Below, in pieces: positions 1 through 8,567 of a stretch of 64,000 bases of DNA. Under the pieces are notes generated by a model. That model did no database searches and had not been told where the DNA came from. It saw only the letters and a program-made list of their open reading frames with translations. The position numbers were made by a program, and so were the translations under genes. The number at the start of each line of letters is the position of its first letter. Within the stretch, counting starts at the first letter, position 1. The stretch comes from DAOUAT01 sp964551735 (GTDB taxonomy: Bacteria; Chloroflexota; Anaerolineae; CG2-30-64-16), in NCBI GenBank assembly GCA_964551735.1, contig CAZKEF010000003.1, positions 62,001 through 126,000 of the forward strand, in the 5' to 3' direction.

Positions 1-1064
1 CAGGCCTCGGCGTTGTAGAACACAGCGGCCTGACCTGGGGCTGCATCACGCACAGTTGCATCGAAAGCTACTTCCGTCGCGCCGTCGGACAGGGGCGTCA
101 CCCAGGCGACCTCGGGCCGCGCCCGGTAGCGGATCTGGGCCTCGACCCGGATCGGCCCCTCAGGTGGGCCGCCTACAACCCAATTAACCGGCCCGGTGCG
201 CAGCCAGCGCGACCCGAGTTCCGCGGCCGTGCCCACCACCACGGCGTTGCGCGCCGTGTCCAACGCCAGCACATAAAGGGGCTGAGGGGCCGCGATGCCC
301 AACCCGCTCCGTTGGCCGATGGTGTAGGCAGCCAGGCCGCGGTGCGTGCCCAACTGCCGGCCCTGGCGATCCAGGATCGGGCCGGGCCGCACCGCCTGAG
401 GCGCATGGTCAGCCAGGAAACGCCGGTAATTGCCGTCCGCCACGAAGCAGAGATCCTGGCTGTCGGCCCGGCTGGCCGTCGGCAGGCCTCGCGTCTCCGC
501 CAGTTCGCGCACCTCCGGCTTGGTGTATTCGCCCACGGGGAACAGCACGCGCGCCAAGTCGGCCTGAGTCAGCCCGCTCAACACGTATGACTGATCCTTG
601 GCTCGGTCGACCCCGCGCAGCAGCTCGAAACGACCCGCCGCATCCCGCCGGACGCGCGCATAGTGACCGGTGGCTAGGTAGGCCGCATCCAGGCTGCGGG
701 CGTAGTCCAACAAGAAGCCAAACCGAATGCGCCGGTTACATGCCAGGCAGGGGTTAGGGGTCAGCCCGGCGGCATAGCTGGCAATAAAAGGGTCCACCAC
801 ATCCCGCTTGAACGGCGCCTCGGCGTTGACCACGTAGAACGGGATGCCCAGCCGATCGGCCACGCCCCGCGCATCGTGGACGGCCTCCACTGAGCAGCAG
901 CGGTTCGTGACGGCCTCCACTGAGCCGCCGAGCACAGGCCGCGGCGGCTCAGCCCACAGGCGCAGCATCACACCGATGACCTCGTAGCCCTGCTCCAGCA
1001 ACAGTGCCGCGGCCACCGAGCTATCCACCCCGCCGCTCATAGCGATGACGACACGTTCAGCCAT
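1..1064 (-). CDS. mnmA: tRNA-specific 2-thiouridylase MnmA (3' end cut by window edge)
   Basis: MnmA adenylates U34 of Lys, Glu and Gln tRNAs and inserts sulfur to give 2-thiouridine, in the cytoplasm. The frame opens with ATG at 1064 and stays open to base 1, giving 354 residues; the family is about 360-370, so only the C-terminal tip is missing. The PP-loop SGGVDSS is at residues 10-16, the nucleophile-type cysteine is C106 in NPCLACN, and the second catalytic cysteine is C206 in SQDLCFV. Its start overlaps the end of the cysteine desulfurase gene by 8 bp, so the sulfur donor and the acceptor enzyme are translationally coupled. An odd 10-residue partial duplication (SVEAV at 48-52 and 58-62) lies just after the LRLW segment. 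Identification is firm from the motifs. Confidence 0.95.
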   Translation of the reverse strand, partial: MAERVVIAMSGGVDSSVAAALLLEQGYEVIGVMLRLWAEPPRPVLGGSVEAVTNRCCSVEAVHDARGVADRLGIPFYVVNAEAPFKRDVVDPFIASYAAGLTPNPCLACNRRIRFGFLLDYARSLDAAYLATGHYARVRRDAAGRFELLRGVDRAKDQSYVLSGLTQADLARVLFPVGEYTKPEVRELAETRGLPTASRADSQDLCFVADGNYRRFLADHAPQAVRPGPILDRQGRQLGTHRGLAAYTIGQRSGLGIAAPQPLYVLALDTARNAVVVGTAAELGSRWLRTGPVNWVVGGPPEGPIRVEAQIRYRARPEVAWVTPLSDGATEVAFDATVRDAAPGQAAVFYNAEA

Positions 1065-2199
1065 GACGTATCTTCTTCACGATCTCCGGCAGCTTCTCCA
1101 ACACGAAATCAACATCCGCCTCGGAATTCTCCCGGCCCAGGGTCAGCCGAAGCGCGCCTAGCGCGGCAACCGGGTCGTAACCCATTGCGGTCAACACGTG
1201 GCTGGGGGTGGGCGCGCCGCTGGCGCAGGCCGAGCCAGAGGATGCAGCCACGCCGGCCAGGTCCAGCGCAATGAGGAGCTGTTGGGCCTCAACCCCATGC
1301 ACGATCAGGCTCAGGTGGCCGGGCATACGCTCGGCCGGATGGCCAGTTAACTCGATGTCGGAGATGCGTGCCTGGAGACCAGCCCATAACCGGTCACGCA
1401 ACGCCAGCAGCCGGGCGGCCTCAGCCTCGCGCGCTGCTTGAGCCAGTTCCAATGCGTGCGCCATGCCGACAATGTAGGGCACGTTCTCGGTGCCAGATCG
1501 GCGGCCGCGCTCCTGGCTGCCGCCGGTCTGCGCCGGAAGCAGCCGGGTTCCCTTGCGCACGTAAAGCAGCCCCACCCCTTTGGGCCCGTAGAACTTGTGC
1601 GCCGACAGCGCCAGCAGATCCACGTTGAGCGCCCTCGCGTCCAGCGACAAGATGCCGCCAGCCTGCACCGCGTCGGTGTGGAACGGCACGCCGTGACGCC
1701 GGGCCAGCGCGCCGATCGCGGCGATAGGCTGGATGGTCCCGACCTCGTTGTTGGCATACATCACGCTGATCAGCGCCGTGTCGGGCCGGAGCGCTGCCTC
1801 GATGGCGGCTGGGTCAACACGGCCAGCCCGATCCACCGGCACGTAAGTCACGTCGCAATCGAAATGCTCTGCCAGTTCGGCTGCAGTGTGCAGCACGGCA
1901 TGATGCTCGATCGGCGTGGTGACGATGTGCCGCTTGCCGCGCGCGGCTGCCAGCAGAGCAACCCCGCGCAACGCCAGGTTGTCACTTTCGGTGCCGCAAC
2001 TGGTGAATACGATCTCCGCCGGCTGGCAGTTGAGTACGCGCGCGCAGCGGTTGCGCGCATCTTCCAACGCTGCGGCAGCCCGCCTACCCAGCCCGTAGAG
2101 GCTCGAAGGATTGCCCCACTGCTCGGCCCAATAGGGTAGCATCGCCGCGACCACATGCGAATCAACCGGAGTTGTTGCGGAATGATCCAGGTAAATCAT
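1057..2199 (-). CDS. iscS: cysteine desulfurase (IscS/NifS family)
   Basis: This is a PLP enzyme that converts cysteine to alanine and carries the sulfur as a persulfide. The start is taken at ATG 2199 (MIYLDHSATTP), because the possible upstream GTG at 2217 lies in the GGAGG that serves as its ribosome binding site. That gives 380 residues, normal for the family. The PLP lysine is K202 in SAHKFYG and the persulfide cysteine is C325 in SGSACASG, on the short active-site loop. It overlaps mnmA by 8 bp, which makes tRNA thiolation its most likely main role; no IscU, SufB or other Fe-S assembly gene is adjacent. The name iscS is by family; nifS or a dedicated tRNA-thiolation desulfurase is equally possible. 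Confidence 0.93.
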   Translation of the reverse strand: MIYLDHSATTPVDSHVVAAMLPYWAEQWGNPSSLYGLGRRAAAALEDARNRCARVLNCQPAEIVFTSCGTESDNLALRGVALLAAARGKRHIVTTPIEHHAVLHTAAELAEHFDCDVTYVPVDRAGRVDPAAIEAALRPDTALISVMYANNEVGTIQPIAAIGALARRHGVPFHTDAVQAGGILSLDARALNVDLLALSAHKFYGPKGVGLLYVRKGTRLLPAQTGGSQERGRRSGTENVPYIVGMAHALELAQAAREAEAARLLALRDRLWAGLQARISDIELTGHPAERMPGHLSLIVHGVEAQQLLIALDLAGVAASSGSACASGAPTPSHVLTAMGYDPVAALGALRLTLGRENSEADVDFVLEKLPEIVKKIRHG

Positions 2200-2308
2200 C
2201 TTGCAGATAGCCTCCACAGTGGAACAGGTCTTCCCGCGTCACCAGTGAGCTCGCCGCCATCACGCTGCTGTCATGACCGGCCAGTCTGCGGCAATCACCG
2301 AAAACCCA

Positions 2309-2337
2309 TCTTTATGTCTTGAACGCATCCTATGCAA
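2309..2337 (-). promoter_or_regulatory. possible sigma-70-type promoter for the desulfurase-mnmA operon
   Basis: Reading the minus strand, a TTGCAT box (2332-2337) and a TAAAGA box (2309-2314) are separated by 17 nt, about 110 nt upstream of the desulfurase ATG. Both boxes are imperfect, so this is a plausible prediction only. Confidence 0.3.
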
Positions 2338-2426
2338 AGCAGAACCAGTACAAACAATGCACATTCTACCCCGGCAAGGGGCGAAGGCCCAAACCCTGCG
2401 CCTTTGATATCAATGACCTGCATCAT

Positions 2427-2454
2427 TTGCCACAAGGCCAAATCGTGTTATACT
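2427..2454 (+). promoter_or_regulatory. possible promoter for the acyl-CoA synthetase operon
   Basis: TTGCCA (2427-2432) and TATACT (2449-2454) are spaced by 16 nt, facing the synthetase gene about 215 nt downstream. The long leader makes this less certain; a TTGACA at 2529-2534 lies nearer but has no good -10 partner. Confidence 0.3.
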
Positions 2455-2668
2455 TCACATACCTTGTGACAGTGAACCATCTATGGTTGCGCACAGGGTA
2501 GCGCATGCGTCCAAAACAGGATTTCTTCTTGACAATCACCCTGATCCGAAACGGAATCGTGCCCATGCGCAGCCAGCGTCAGTTGGTCGTTTGGCCGTGT
2601 AGCAAACAAGCCGCTGCAGGGGGGCGGCTGCCTGGGCGCCTGTCATCTCACCCATGAGGCGTGACACT

Positions 2669-4759
2669 ATGCTCGAAATGTTTACCGAACCGCGGGGCGT
2701 TGCTGTCATAGGCGCGTCCACCAGCCCGGAGAAGCTGGGCTATCAAGTCCTCCATAACATCATCCAGTACGGTTACGAGGGTGAAATCTACCCGATTAAC
2801 CCCACTGCACCGGAGATCTTGGGGTACAAGGCCTATCCATCAGTGTCTGATTGCCCCGATCCGGTTGACCTGGCTGTGATCCTGGTGCCAAACAAGGCGG
2901 TGCCCCCGGTGCTGGAACAATGCGGGCAGCGCGGCCTGAAGGGCGCCGTGATCATCACTGCCGGATTCCGCGAAGTTGGCCCTGCCGGCAAGGCCTTAGA
3001 ACAGCAGCTCATAGACACGGCCAAACGCTACGGCATGCGCCTGATCGGCCCCAACGTCCTGGGCATCATTGACACGGTGTGCAAGCTGAACGCCTCGTTT
3101 GCGGCCGGGATGCCGCGCCGCGGTCGGATCGCGTTCATGTCGCAATCGGGCGCCCTGTGCACCTCGATCCTCGACATGGCCCTGGGCCAGGGCATCGGGT
3201 TCTCCCGTTTTTATAGCATCGGCAACAAGGCAGATATCAACGAGCTGGACCTGGTGCAGGCGTGGGCCGAAGACCCGGAGACGCGGGCCATCATGGGCTA
3301 CCTGGAAGGCATTACCCGGGGGCCGGAATTCATTCGTGTGGCCAGCGAAGTCACCCGCCACAAGCCCATCATCGCCATCAAATCCGGCACCACCAGCGCC
3401 GGCTCACAGGCGGTCTCATCGCACACGGGCACGCTGGCCGGTTCCGAAGCGGCCTACGACGCCGCATTCAAGCAGAGCGGGATCATCCGGGCGGGCTCCG
3501 TGCAAGATCTCTTCGACTACGCCCAGGCTTTCGCGCGCCAGCCGTTGATCGAAACAGAGGCCATCGCAGTCATCACTAACGCAGGCGGGCCGGGTATCAT
3601 GGCATCGGATGCGGTCGAGCGCGCCGGCCTGCGCCTTGCCGGGCTGACCACCGAGACCAAGCAGAAGCTGCAGGCCAACCTGCCCGCAGCCGCCAGCGTG
3701 GCTAACCCGGTTGATGTGTTGGGGGATGCGCTGGCCGACCGCTACGAGATGGCGATCAACACCGTGCTGGCGGATCCCAACGTGTCGGCGCTGCTGGTGG
3801 TGTTGACCCCGCAGACCATGACGCAGATCCCCGAGACAGCCGAAGCGCTGGGCAAAGCTTCCAAGCTGTACGGCAAGCCGTGTTTTGGTGCATTCATGGG
3901 TGATAGCGCCATCCGCAAGGGCGTCGAGGTGATGCGCTCGTACGACGTGCCCAACTACCAGGTGCCCGAACGGGCTGTAGCCGCCATCGCGGCCATGTGG
4001 CATCATCGCCAGTGGCTGAACACCCCGCCGCTTGCCCTGGAAGAGGTGCCCGTGAACCGGCAGAAGGTGGCGGACCTCTTCGCCCGGGTGCGGGCCGAAG
4101 GCCGGGTGACCATCGGCGACTCGGAGGCACGCGACGTTCTAGAAGCGTATGGCATCCCCCTGCCCAAATCGGGGCTGGCGGCCACGCCCGACGAAGCCGT
4201 GACCCTGGCCGAGCAGATCGGTTACCCGGTAGTCATGAAGATCGCCTCTCCCGACATCTTGCACAAATCGGATATCGGGGGCATCAAGCTGAACATCATG
4301 TCGGCCAGCGAGGTGCGCGACGCCTTTGACCTGCTGGTCTACCGCGCGCAGCGCTTCATGCCCGACGCCACCATCTGGGGGTGCCAGATCCAGCAGATGG
4401 TCAAGGGCGGCCGCGAGGTCATTATCGGTGTCAACCGCGACCCGCAGTTCGGGCCCCTGATCATGTTCGGCCTGGGCGGCATCTACGTGGAGGCGATGAA
4501 AGACGTGACCTTCCGAGTGGCGCCCATCGACCGGCGCAACGCCAAGGAGATGCTGGGCGAGATCCGGGCGTACAAGCTGCTGCGCGGGGTCCGCGGCGAG
4601 AAACCGTCGGACCAGGCGGCCGTGGTGGATACCCTGTTGCGCATCTCGCAGCTTGTCACCGACTTCCCCGAGATCGTCGAGTTGGATATCAACCCACTGA
4701 TGGTCTTTGAGCAGGGCCGCGGCGTGTTGGGCATTGACATGCGGTTGGCACTGAAGTAA
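2669..4759 (+). CDS. ADP-forming acetate/acyl-CoA synthetase, fused alpha-beta subunits
   Basis: The enzyme interconverts acyl-CoA + ADP + Pi and free acid + CoA + ATP, conserving energy by substrate-level phosphorylation. The start at 2669 is preferred over the ATG at 2654, because GAGG at 2656-2659 sits 9 nt ahead of it; this gives 696 residues, standard for the fused form. Order of domains: CoA-binding Rossmann domain with VAVIGAS near the N-terminus, succinyl-CoA-ligase-like domains with SQSGALCTS, the phosphorylatable histidine in SSHTGTLAGS (about residue 252), and a C-terminal ATP-grasp domain (about 470-690, VMKIASPDILHKSD). It is followed after 32 bp by a BioD-like/DRTGG gene. It may drain acetyl-CoA, or branched or aromatic acyl-CoAs; specificity cannot be read from the sequence. 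Confidence 0.92.
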   Translation: MLEMFTEPRGVAVIGASTSPEKLGYQVLHNIIQYGYEGEIYPINPTAPEILGYKAYPSVSDCPDPVDLAVILVPNKAVPPVLEQCGQRGLKGAVIITAGFREVGPAGKALEQQLIDTAKRYGMRLIGPNVLGIIDTVCKLNASFAAGMPRRGRIAFMSQSGALCTSILDMALGQGIGFSRFYSIGNKADINELDLVQAWAEDPETRAIMGYLEGITRGPEFIRVASEVTRHKPIIAIKSGTTSAGSQAVSSHTGTLAGSEAAYDAAFKQSGIIRAGSVQDLFDYAQAFARQPLIETEAIAVITNAGGPGIMASDAVERAGLRLAGLTTETKQKLQANLPAAASVANPVDVLGDALADRYEMAINTVLADPNVSALLVVLTPQTMTQIPETAEALGKASKLYGKPCFGAFMGDSAIRKGVEVMRSYDVPNYQVPERAVAAIAAMWHHRQWLNTPPLALEEVPVNRQKVADLFARVRAEGRVTIGDSEARDVLEAYGIPLPKSGLAATPDEAVTLAEQIGYPVVMKIASPDILHKSDIGGIKLNIMSASEVRDAFDLLVYRAQRFMPDATIWGCQIQQMVKGGREVIIGVNRDPQFGPLIMFGLGGIYVEAMKDVTFRVAPIDRRNAKEMLGEIRAYKLLRGVRGEKPSDQAAVVDTLLRISQLVTDFPEIVELDINPLMVFEQGRGVLGIDMRLALK

Positions 4760-4791
4760 CCTTATAAGCAAACCTACTGAGGAGCGTTCTC

Positions 4792-5859
4792 ATGAAGACT
4801 TTGTATATCACCAGCGCCGAAACCTTCTCCGGCAAATCCGCCCTGTGCATCGGCCTGGGCCTGCGGTTTCTCAAAGATGGACTGAAGGCGGGATACATGA
4901 AGCCCGTGAACGTCAAGTGCCAGATCAAGGATGGCGTCCCGTATGACGAGGATGTCGTGTTTGCCAAGGCCACATTCGGGCTGCCTGAGCCGACTGAGTT
5001 GCTGGCCCCGGTGGCACTGACGCCAGCCAAACTGGAACAACAATTGCGCGGCCCGGAGACCGATTATCAGCCCAGACTGATGGACGCCTTCGCCAAGCTG
5101 GCTGCAGACCGCGACATAATAGTACTGGAAGGCGGCCGCAGCCTGCGTGAGGGCTACGTGGCCGGCCTGCCCCCGAAGAAAGTGGTTGATTTGACCGACG
5201 CCAAGGTGTTGAGTGTCATCAAGTACGATGACACCCTGCTGTTCGACCGGGCCATGACCGCTCAGAACTACTTCGCGCCAAACCTGCTGGGCGCAGTATT
5301 CAACGAAGTGCCCAAGAACCTGTTAGATTACTTCCACGATGTGGTGACGCCCTACATGAAGCGTCACGGCATCACGGTCTTCGGTGTGTTACCCAAGGAG
5401 GAGATGCTTTCGGCGCCCAGCGTGCGTGAGGTGGCCGAGGGGTTGAACGCCGAGATCCTGTGCAGCGCCGAATGCGCTGATGAATTGGTGGCCCACATGC
5501 TGGTGGGCGCGATGAGCGTCGAAAGCGCGCTGACCTACTTCCGGCGCAAACCGAACAAGGCCGTCATCACCGGCGGCGACCGGACCGACATCCAACTGGC
5601 GGCGCTGGAAACATCAACACGCTGCCTGATCCTGACGGGCAACATCTACCCCAGCCCTGCTGTGCTGAACCGCGCCGAGGAGCTGTGCGTGCCCGTGCTG
5701 CTTACCAGCCTGGACACCCTGGGTACCATCGAGATCCTCGAAGGTTACTTCGGTAAGAGCCGCTTCCATCAGCCGCAGAAGATTGAACGTTTCAACCGCT
5801 TGCTGGAAGAACGCTTCGACTTCGCCGGGTTGTACGAGGCGCTCGGCCTGGGCAAATAG
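4792..5859 (+). CDS. BioD-like P-loop / DRTGG domain protein (phosphotransacetylase N-domain family)
   Basis: A 355-residue protein of the COG0857 type. The N-terminal third is a dethiobiotin-synthetase-like P-loop domain (TSAETFSGKSALCIGLG, residues 7-23). The C-terminal part carries the DRTGG domain (ITGGDRTDIQLAALE, about residues 260-275). In many phosphate acetyltransferases this pair forms the regulatory N-terminal region in front of a catalytic Pta domain, but here no Pta domain follows. AGGAG precedes the ATG. The tight coupling to the ADP-forming synthetase suggests a partner or nucleotide-sensing regulator of acyl-CoA/acyl-phosphate turnover; that role is inference. A terminator follows at once, so these two genes form a unit. 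Confidence 0.85.
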   Translation: MKTLYITSAETFSGKSALCIGLGLRFLKDGLKAGYMKPVNVKCQIKDGVPYDEDVVFAKATFGLPEPTELLAPVALTPAKLEQQLRGPETDYQPRLMDAFAKLAADRDIIVLEGGRSLREGYVAGLPPKKVVDLTDAKVLSVIKYDDTLLFDRAMTAQNYFAPNLLGAVFNEVPKNLLDYFHDVVTPYMKRHGITVFGVLPKEEMLSAPSVREVAEGLNAEILCSAECADELVAHMLVGAMSVESALTYFRRKPNKAVITGGDRTDIQLAALETSTRCLILTGNIYPSPAVLNRAEELCVPVLLTSLDTLGTIEILEGYFGKSRFHQPQKIERFNRLLEERFDFAGLYEALGLGK

Positions 5860-5884
5860 CTGTCAGACGCAGCAACGAGAAGCC

Positions 5885-5940
5885 AGAAGCTGGAGGCCAG
5901 GCGCAAGCATCTGCCTGGTGTCCAGCTTCTTTTCTTCCTT
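5885..5940 (+). terminator. rho-independent terminator after the DRTGG gene
   Basis: A 10-bp arm at 5885-5894 pairs with 5921-5930, extended by an inner CCAGGC/GCCTGG stem (5897-5902 with 5913-5918), and is followed by a T-rich run to 5940. Confidence 0.8.
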
Positions 5941-5967
5941 TGGCCGTGCGGCCAGGAGAGGAGGCTT

Positions 5968-7443
5968 ATGCAGCCCCAACATCATCTGATCCCGCATCCT
6001 GTAGATTACGCATCGAAGGCGGGTGGTTTCACACTGACAGGCAAGACTGTGATTCAGATTGCCCCGGCGACCGATGAAATGACCGTGCTGGCCGGTATGC
6101 TGCAAACAGTGCTCGGGCGCACGTGCCCAGTGATGACGGCTCCCCCCAGCGGCGCCGCGGGCTGCATCCATCTGGCGCTGACCGAGGACGATCCGGCGTT
6201 GGGCAGGGAGGGCTACGCGCTGCGCAGCGCGCCGGAGGGGGTGCGCCTGACCGCACTGTGGCCGGCGGGTATCTTCTACGGCATCCAGACCCTGCGCCAA
6301 CTGCTGCCCATGGTAACTGGCGGCGAGCACGAGGATAGCCCATGGACAATCCCAGCCTGCGAAATCCGCGACTGGCCCCGCTTCCCCTGGCGCGGGGCCA
6401 TGCTGGACGTGGCGCGCCACTTCTTCTCGGTGAGCGACGTGCAGCGTTACGTGGATCTCCTCGCAGCTTACAAGCTCAATCGCCTGCACTTGCACCTGAC
6501 GGACGACCAGGGCTGGCGGATCGCGATCGCTGCGTGGCCGCGACTGGCGGAATATGGCGGCGGCAGCGAGGTGGGGGGCGGGCCAGGTGGCTACTACACC
6601 CAGGCCGACTATGCGGCGATCGTCGAGTATGCCAGGATGCGTTACGTTACCGTAGTGCCCGAGATTGATTTGCCGGGCCACACCAACGCCGCCCTGGCTT
6701 CCTATGCGGAGCTCAACTGCAACGATGTCGCGCCCGCGCGTTACGTTGGCGCCGAAGTCGGCTTCAGCTCGTTATGTACTACCAAGGAACTCACTTATCG
6801 CTTCCTGGATGACGTTTTGGGCGAGCTGGCCGCGCTGACACCTGGGCTATACCTGCACATCGGCGGCGATGAAGCGGCCGCGACCCCAGAACCTGACTAT
6901 ATCCGTTTCATCGAGCGGGCGCAAGGCATCGTCGAAAAACACGGCAAGCAGATGGTCGGCTGGGAGGAGGTTGCGCTGGCGCGGTTGCGGGCCGGCGCCA
7001 GCATACAATCCTGGACCATGAGCGACCGCGGCCGGGAGCTGACCCTGGCCGCCGCGCAGCAAGGCGCCGGGATCATCCTCTCGCCGGCCAAGCACACCTA
7101 CCTGGACATGCAATACAGCCCGGAGACGAAACTGGGGCTGAATTGGGCGGGTTACGTTGAAGCGCAGGACGCCTATGCCTGGGATCCGGCAACCATAATA
7201 CCTGGCCTGCCTGAAGATAGCATCCTGGGCGTGGAATCGCCGCTGTGGACCGAGACGGTGTGCACTTTCGACGACATCACATACCTGGCGCTGCCGCGGC
7301 TGGCCGGCCACGCGGAGATCGGCTGGTCGTCGGCCACCGGCCGGGCGTGGGACGAATTCCGCCTGCGGCTGGCTGCCCACGGCCCGCGCTGGGACGCGCA
7401 GGGGCTAAGATTTCACCGTTCGCCTCAGGTGCCGTGGGCATAG
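5968..7443 (+). CDS. beta-N-acetylhexosaminidase, GH20
   Basis: Removes terminal beta-linked GlcNAc or GalNAc by substrate-assisted catalysis. The 491 residues contain the N-terminal GH20b-like domain (1 to about 125) and the TIM barrel. The barrel shows PRFPWRGAMLDVARHF, HLHLTDDQGWR and the catalytic Asp-Glu pair D301-E302 in HIGGDEA; the later W-E and WTE segments that line the site are also present. No signal peptide is visible at the N-terminus, so it may work on imported chitobiose, glycan or murein fragments. AGGAGAGGAGG precedes the ATG. It starts after a terminator and thus has its own transcript, and it converges on the ABC-2 permease gene with only 4 bp between them. Confidence 0.93.
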   Translation: MQPQHHLIPHPVDYASKAGGFTLTGKTVIQIAPATDEMTVLAGMLQTVLGRTCPVMTAPPSGAAGCIHLALTEDDPALGREGYALRSAPEGVRLTALWPAGIFYGIQTLRQLLPMVTGGEHEDSPWTIPACEIRDWPRFPWRGAMLDVARHFFSVSDVQRYVDLLAAYKLNRLHLHLTDDQGWRIAIAAWPRLAEYGGGSEVGGGPGGYYTQADYAAIVEYARMRYVTVVPEIDLPGHTNAALASYAELNCNDVAPARYVGAEVGFSSLCTTKELTYRFLDDVLGELAALTPGLYLHIGGDEAAATPEPDYIRFIERAQGIVEKHGKQMVGWEEVALARLRAGASIQSWTMSDRGRELTLAAAQQGAGIILSPAKHTYLDMQYSPETKLGLNWAGYVEAQDAYAWDPATIIPGLPEDSILGVESPLWTETVCTFDDITYLALPRLAGHAEIGWSSATGRAWDEFRLRLAAHGPRWDAQGLRFHRSPQVPWA

Positions 7444-7447
7444 GGGG

Positions 7448-8563
7448 CTACTCCAGCCGCCGTGTGGCTGTACCCAGCGCGGCCAGCCCCACGGCGGCCC
7501 CGATCAACCCCAGCGCCCGCACTTGGGGCCAGATCACAGCAAAGTTAGCGCCCTTCAACATAATTGCCCGAATGAGCACCAGGTAGTGCTGAAGGGGTGA
7601 CAGGGCAGCTGCGCCACGCAACACCAGGGGCATATTCTTCACCGGCACCAGGTAACCGCTCAAGGCCACATCCAGCATCGCCAGCAGGAAGACGTAGAGG
7701 ATGGCCTGCTGCTGCGTGCGCGCAAAGCTGGAGATGATCACCCCGTAGCCGATCTCCACTGCGATGAAAAACAAGCTGCATCCCAACAATAGCCCGAAGG
7801 AACCCCGCATTGGGATCTCAAAGCCGCGCACGACCACCAGGTACATCAGCAAGAAATCCAGCCCGCCCACCAGCCACGCCAGTGCAGCCTTGCCGGTGAT
7901 CAGCTCAAAGCGCCGGAGCGGCATCACCAGGAGCTGCTCCAGGGTTCCCAACTCGCGCTCACGCGCGAAAGCTAACGACGCCACCGCCAGGGTCACCTGG
8001 TAGACGATGAATCCCATCTGGGCGGGGATCGTAAACAGCCGCGAGTCGAGGGCGGGGTTGTAGAGAACCTGGGCGCGCACCTCCACCGGCATCCGCATGC
8101 CCAGGCCGTTTGCCGCGGCAATCTGGGTCAGGAAATCGTTGACCACCCCCTCGGCCGCGGCCTGAGCTGTGCGTGCCACAGCGGTGTTGCTGCCATCCAC
8201 GATCATCTGAAACGGCGGCAAGGGCTGACCTGCAGCCAACGCTTCAGCGAAGCGGGACGGGATCACGACCCCGATCGCTGCCTGTCCGCTCTGGATCGAC
8301 GCAGCCAGCGCCGCGAGATCTACCGGCCGGTGGCGCCAATTGAGCTCTGGCACGCTGTTCAGTCTGAGCGCCAGGGCACGGCTTTGCGGCGTGCCATCCA
8401 GATCCACCACCGCTAATGACAGCTCACGCACACCCTGGCCTGTAGCCTGTGCCAGCAACACGAGCTGCAACATAGGGAACAACAACAAAAAGCCGCTCAT
8501 GAGGCGGTCGCGCACCAGTTGGATTAACTCTTTGTGAGCCAGGCTCCGTATGCGCCGTAACAC
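7448..8563 (-). CDS. ABC-2 type transporter permease (YhhJ/YbhR-like)
   Basis: A 371-residue integral membrane subunit of an ABC exporter. The start is set at GTG 8563 (VLRRIRSLAHKEL), 4 nt after the stop of the upstream permease; the longer frame only overlaps that gene. An N-terminal membrane segment is followed by a large extracytoplasmic domain (about 45-170) and then five or so membrane segments, with the ABC-2 signature area FARERELGTLEQLLVMPL. This is the architecture of drug and lipid exporters of the YbhFSR/YhiH type. It forms a pair with the next gene. An ATP-binding subunit would be needed, but none lies in the window. Confidence 0.88.
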   Translation of the reverse strand: MLRRIRSLAHKELIQLVRDRLMSGFLLLFPMLQLVLLAQATGQGVRELSLAVVDLDGTPQSRALALRLNSVPELNWRHRPVDLAALAASIQSGQAAIGVVIPSRFAEALAAGQPLPPFQMIVDGSNTAVARTAQAAAEGVVNDFLTQIAAANGLGMRMPVEVRAQVLYNPALDSRLFTIPAQMGFIVYQVTLAVASLAFARERELGTLEQLLVMPLRRFELITGKAALAWLVGGLDFLLMYLVVVRGFEIPMRGSFGLLLGCSLFFIAVEIGYGVIISSFARTQQQAILYVFLLAMLDVALSGYLVPVKNMPLVLRGAAALSPLQHYLVLIRAIMLKGANFAVIWPQVRALGLIGAAVGLAALGTATRRLE

Positions 8564-8567
8564 AGGG

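Larger units (their letters stand above)
2200..2668. other. divergent intergenic region
   Basis: This gap of about 470 bp separates the minus-strand desulfurase from the plus-strand synthetase. It is visibly more AT-rich around 2290-2470 than its flanks, as expected of a divergent promoter region. Apart from the two weak promoter candidates I see no RNA gene, repeat or convincing small ORF; the 60-codon frame at 2319-2501 has no ribosome binding site. Confidence 0.5.

Noticed and set aside
2319..2501. A 60-codon plus-strand frame in the divergent gap.
   Set aside because: No ribosome binding site, and it overlaps the promoter-like region.
2529..2557. TTGACA at 2529 as a -35 box for the synthetase gene.
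   Set aside because: At 17 nt the -10 position reads CGGAAT, a poor match; left as a weaker alternative.
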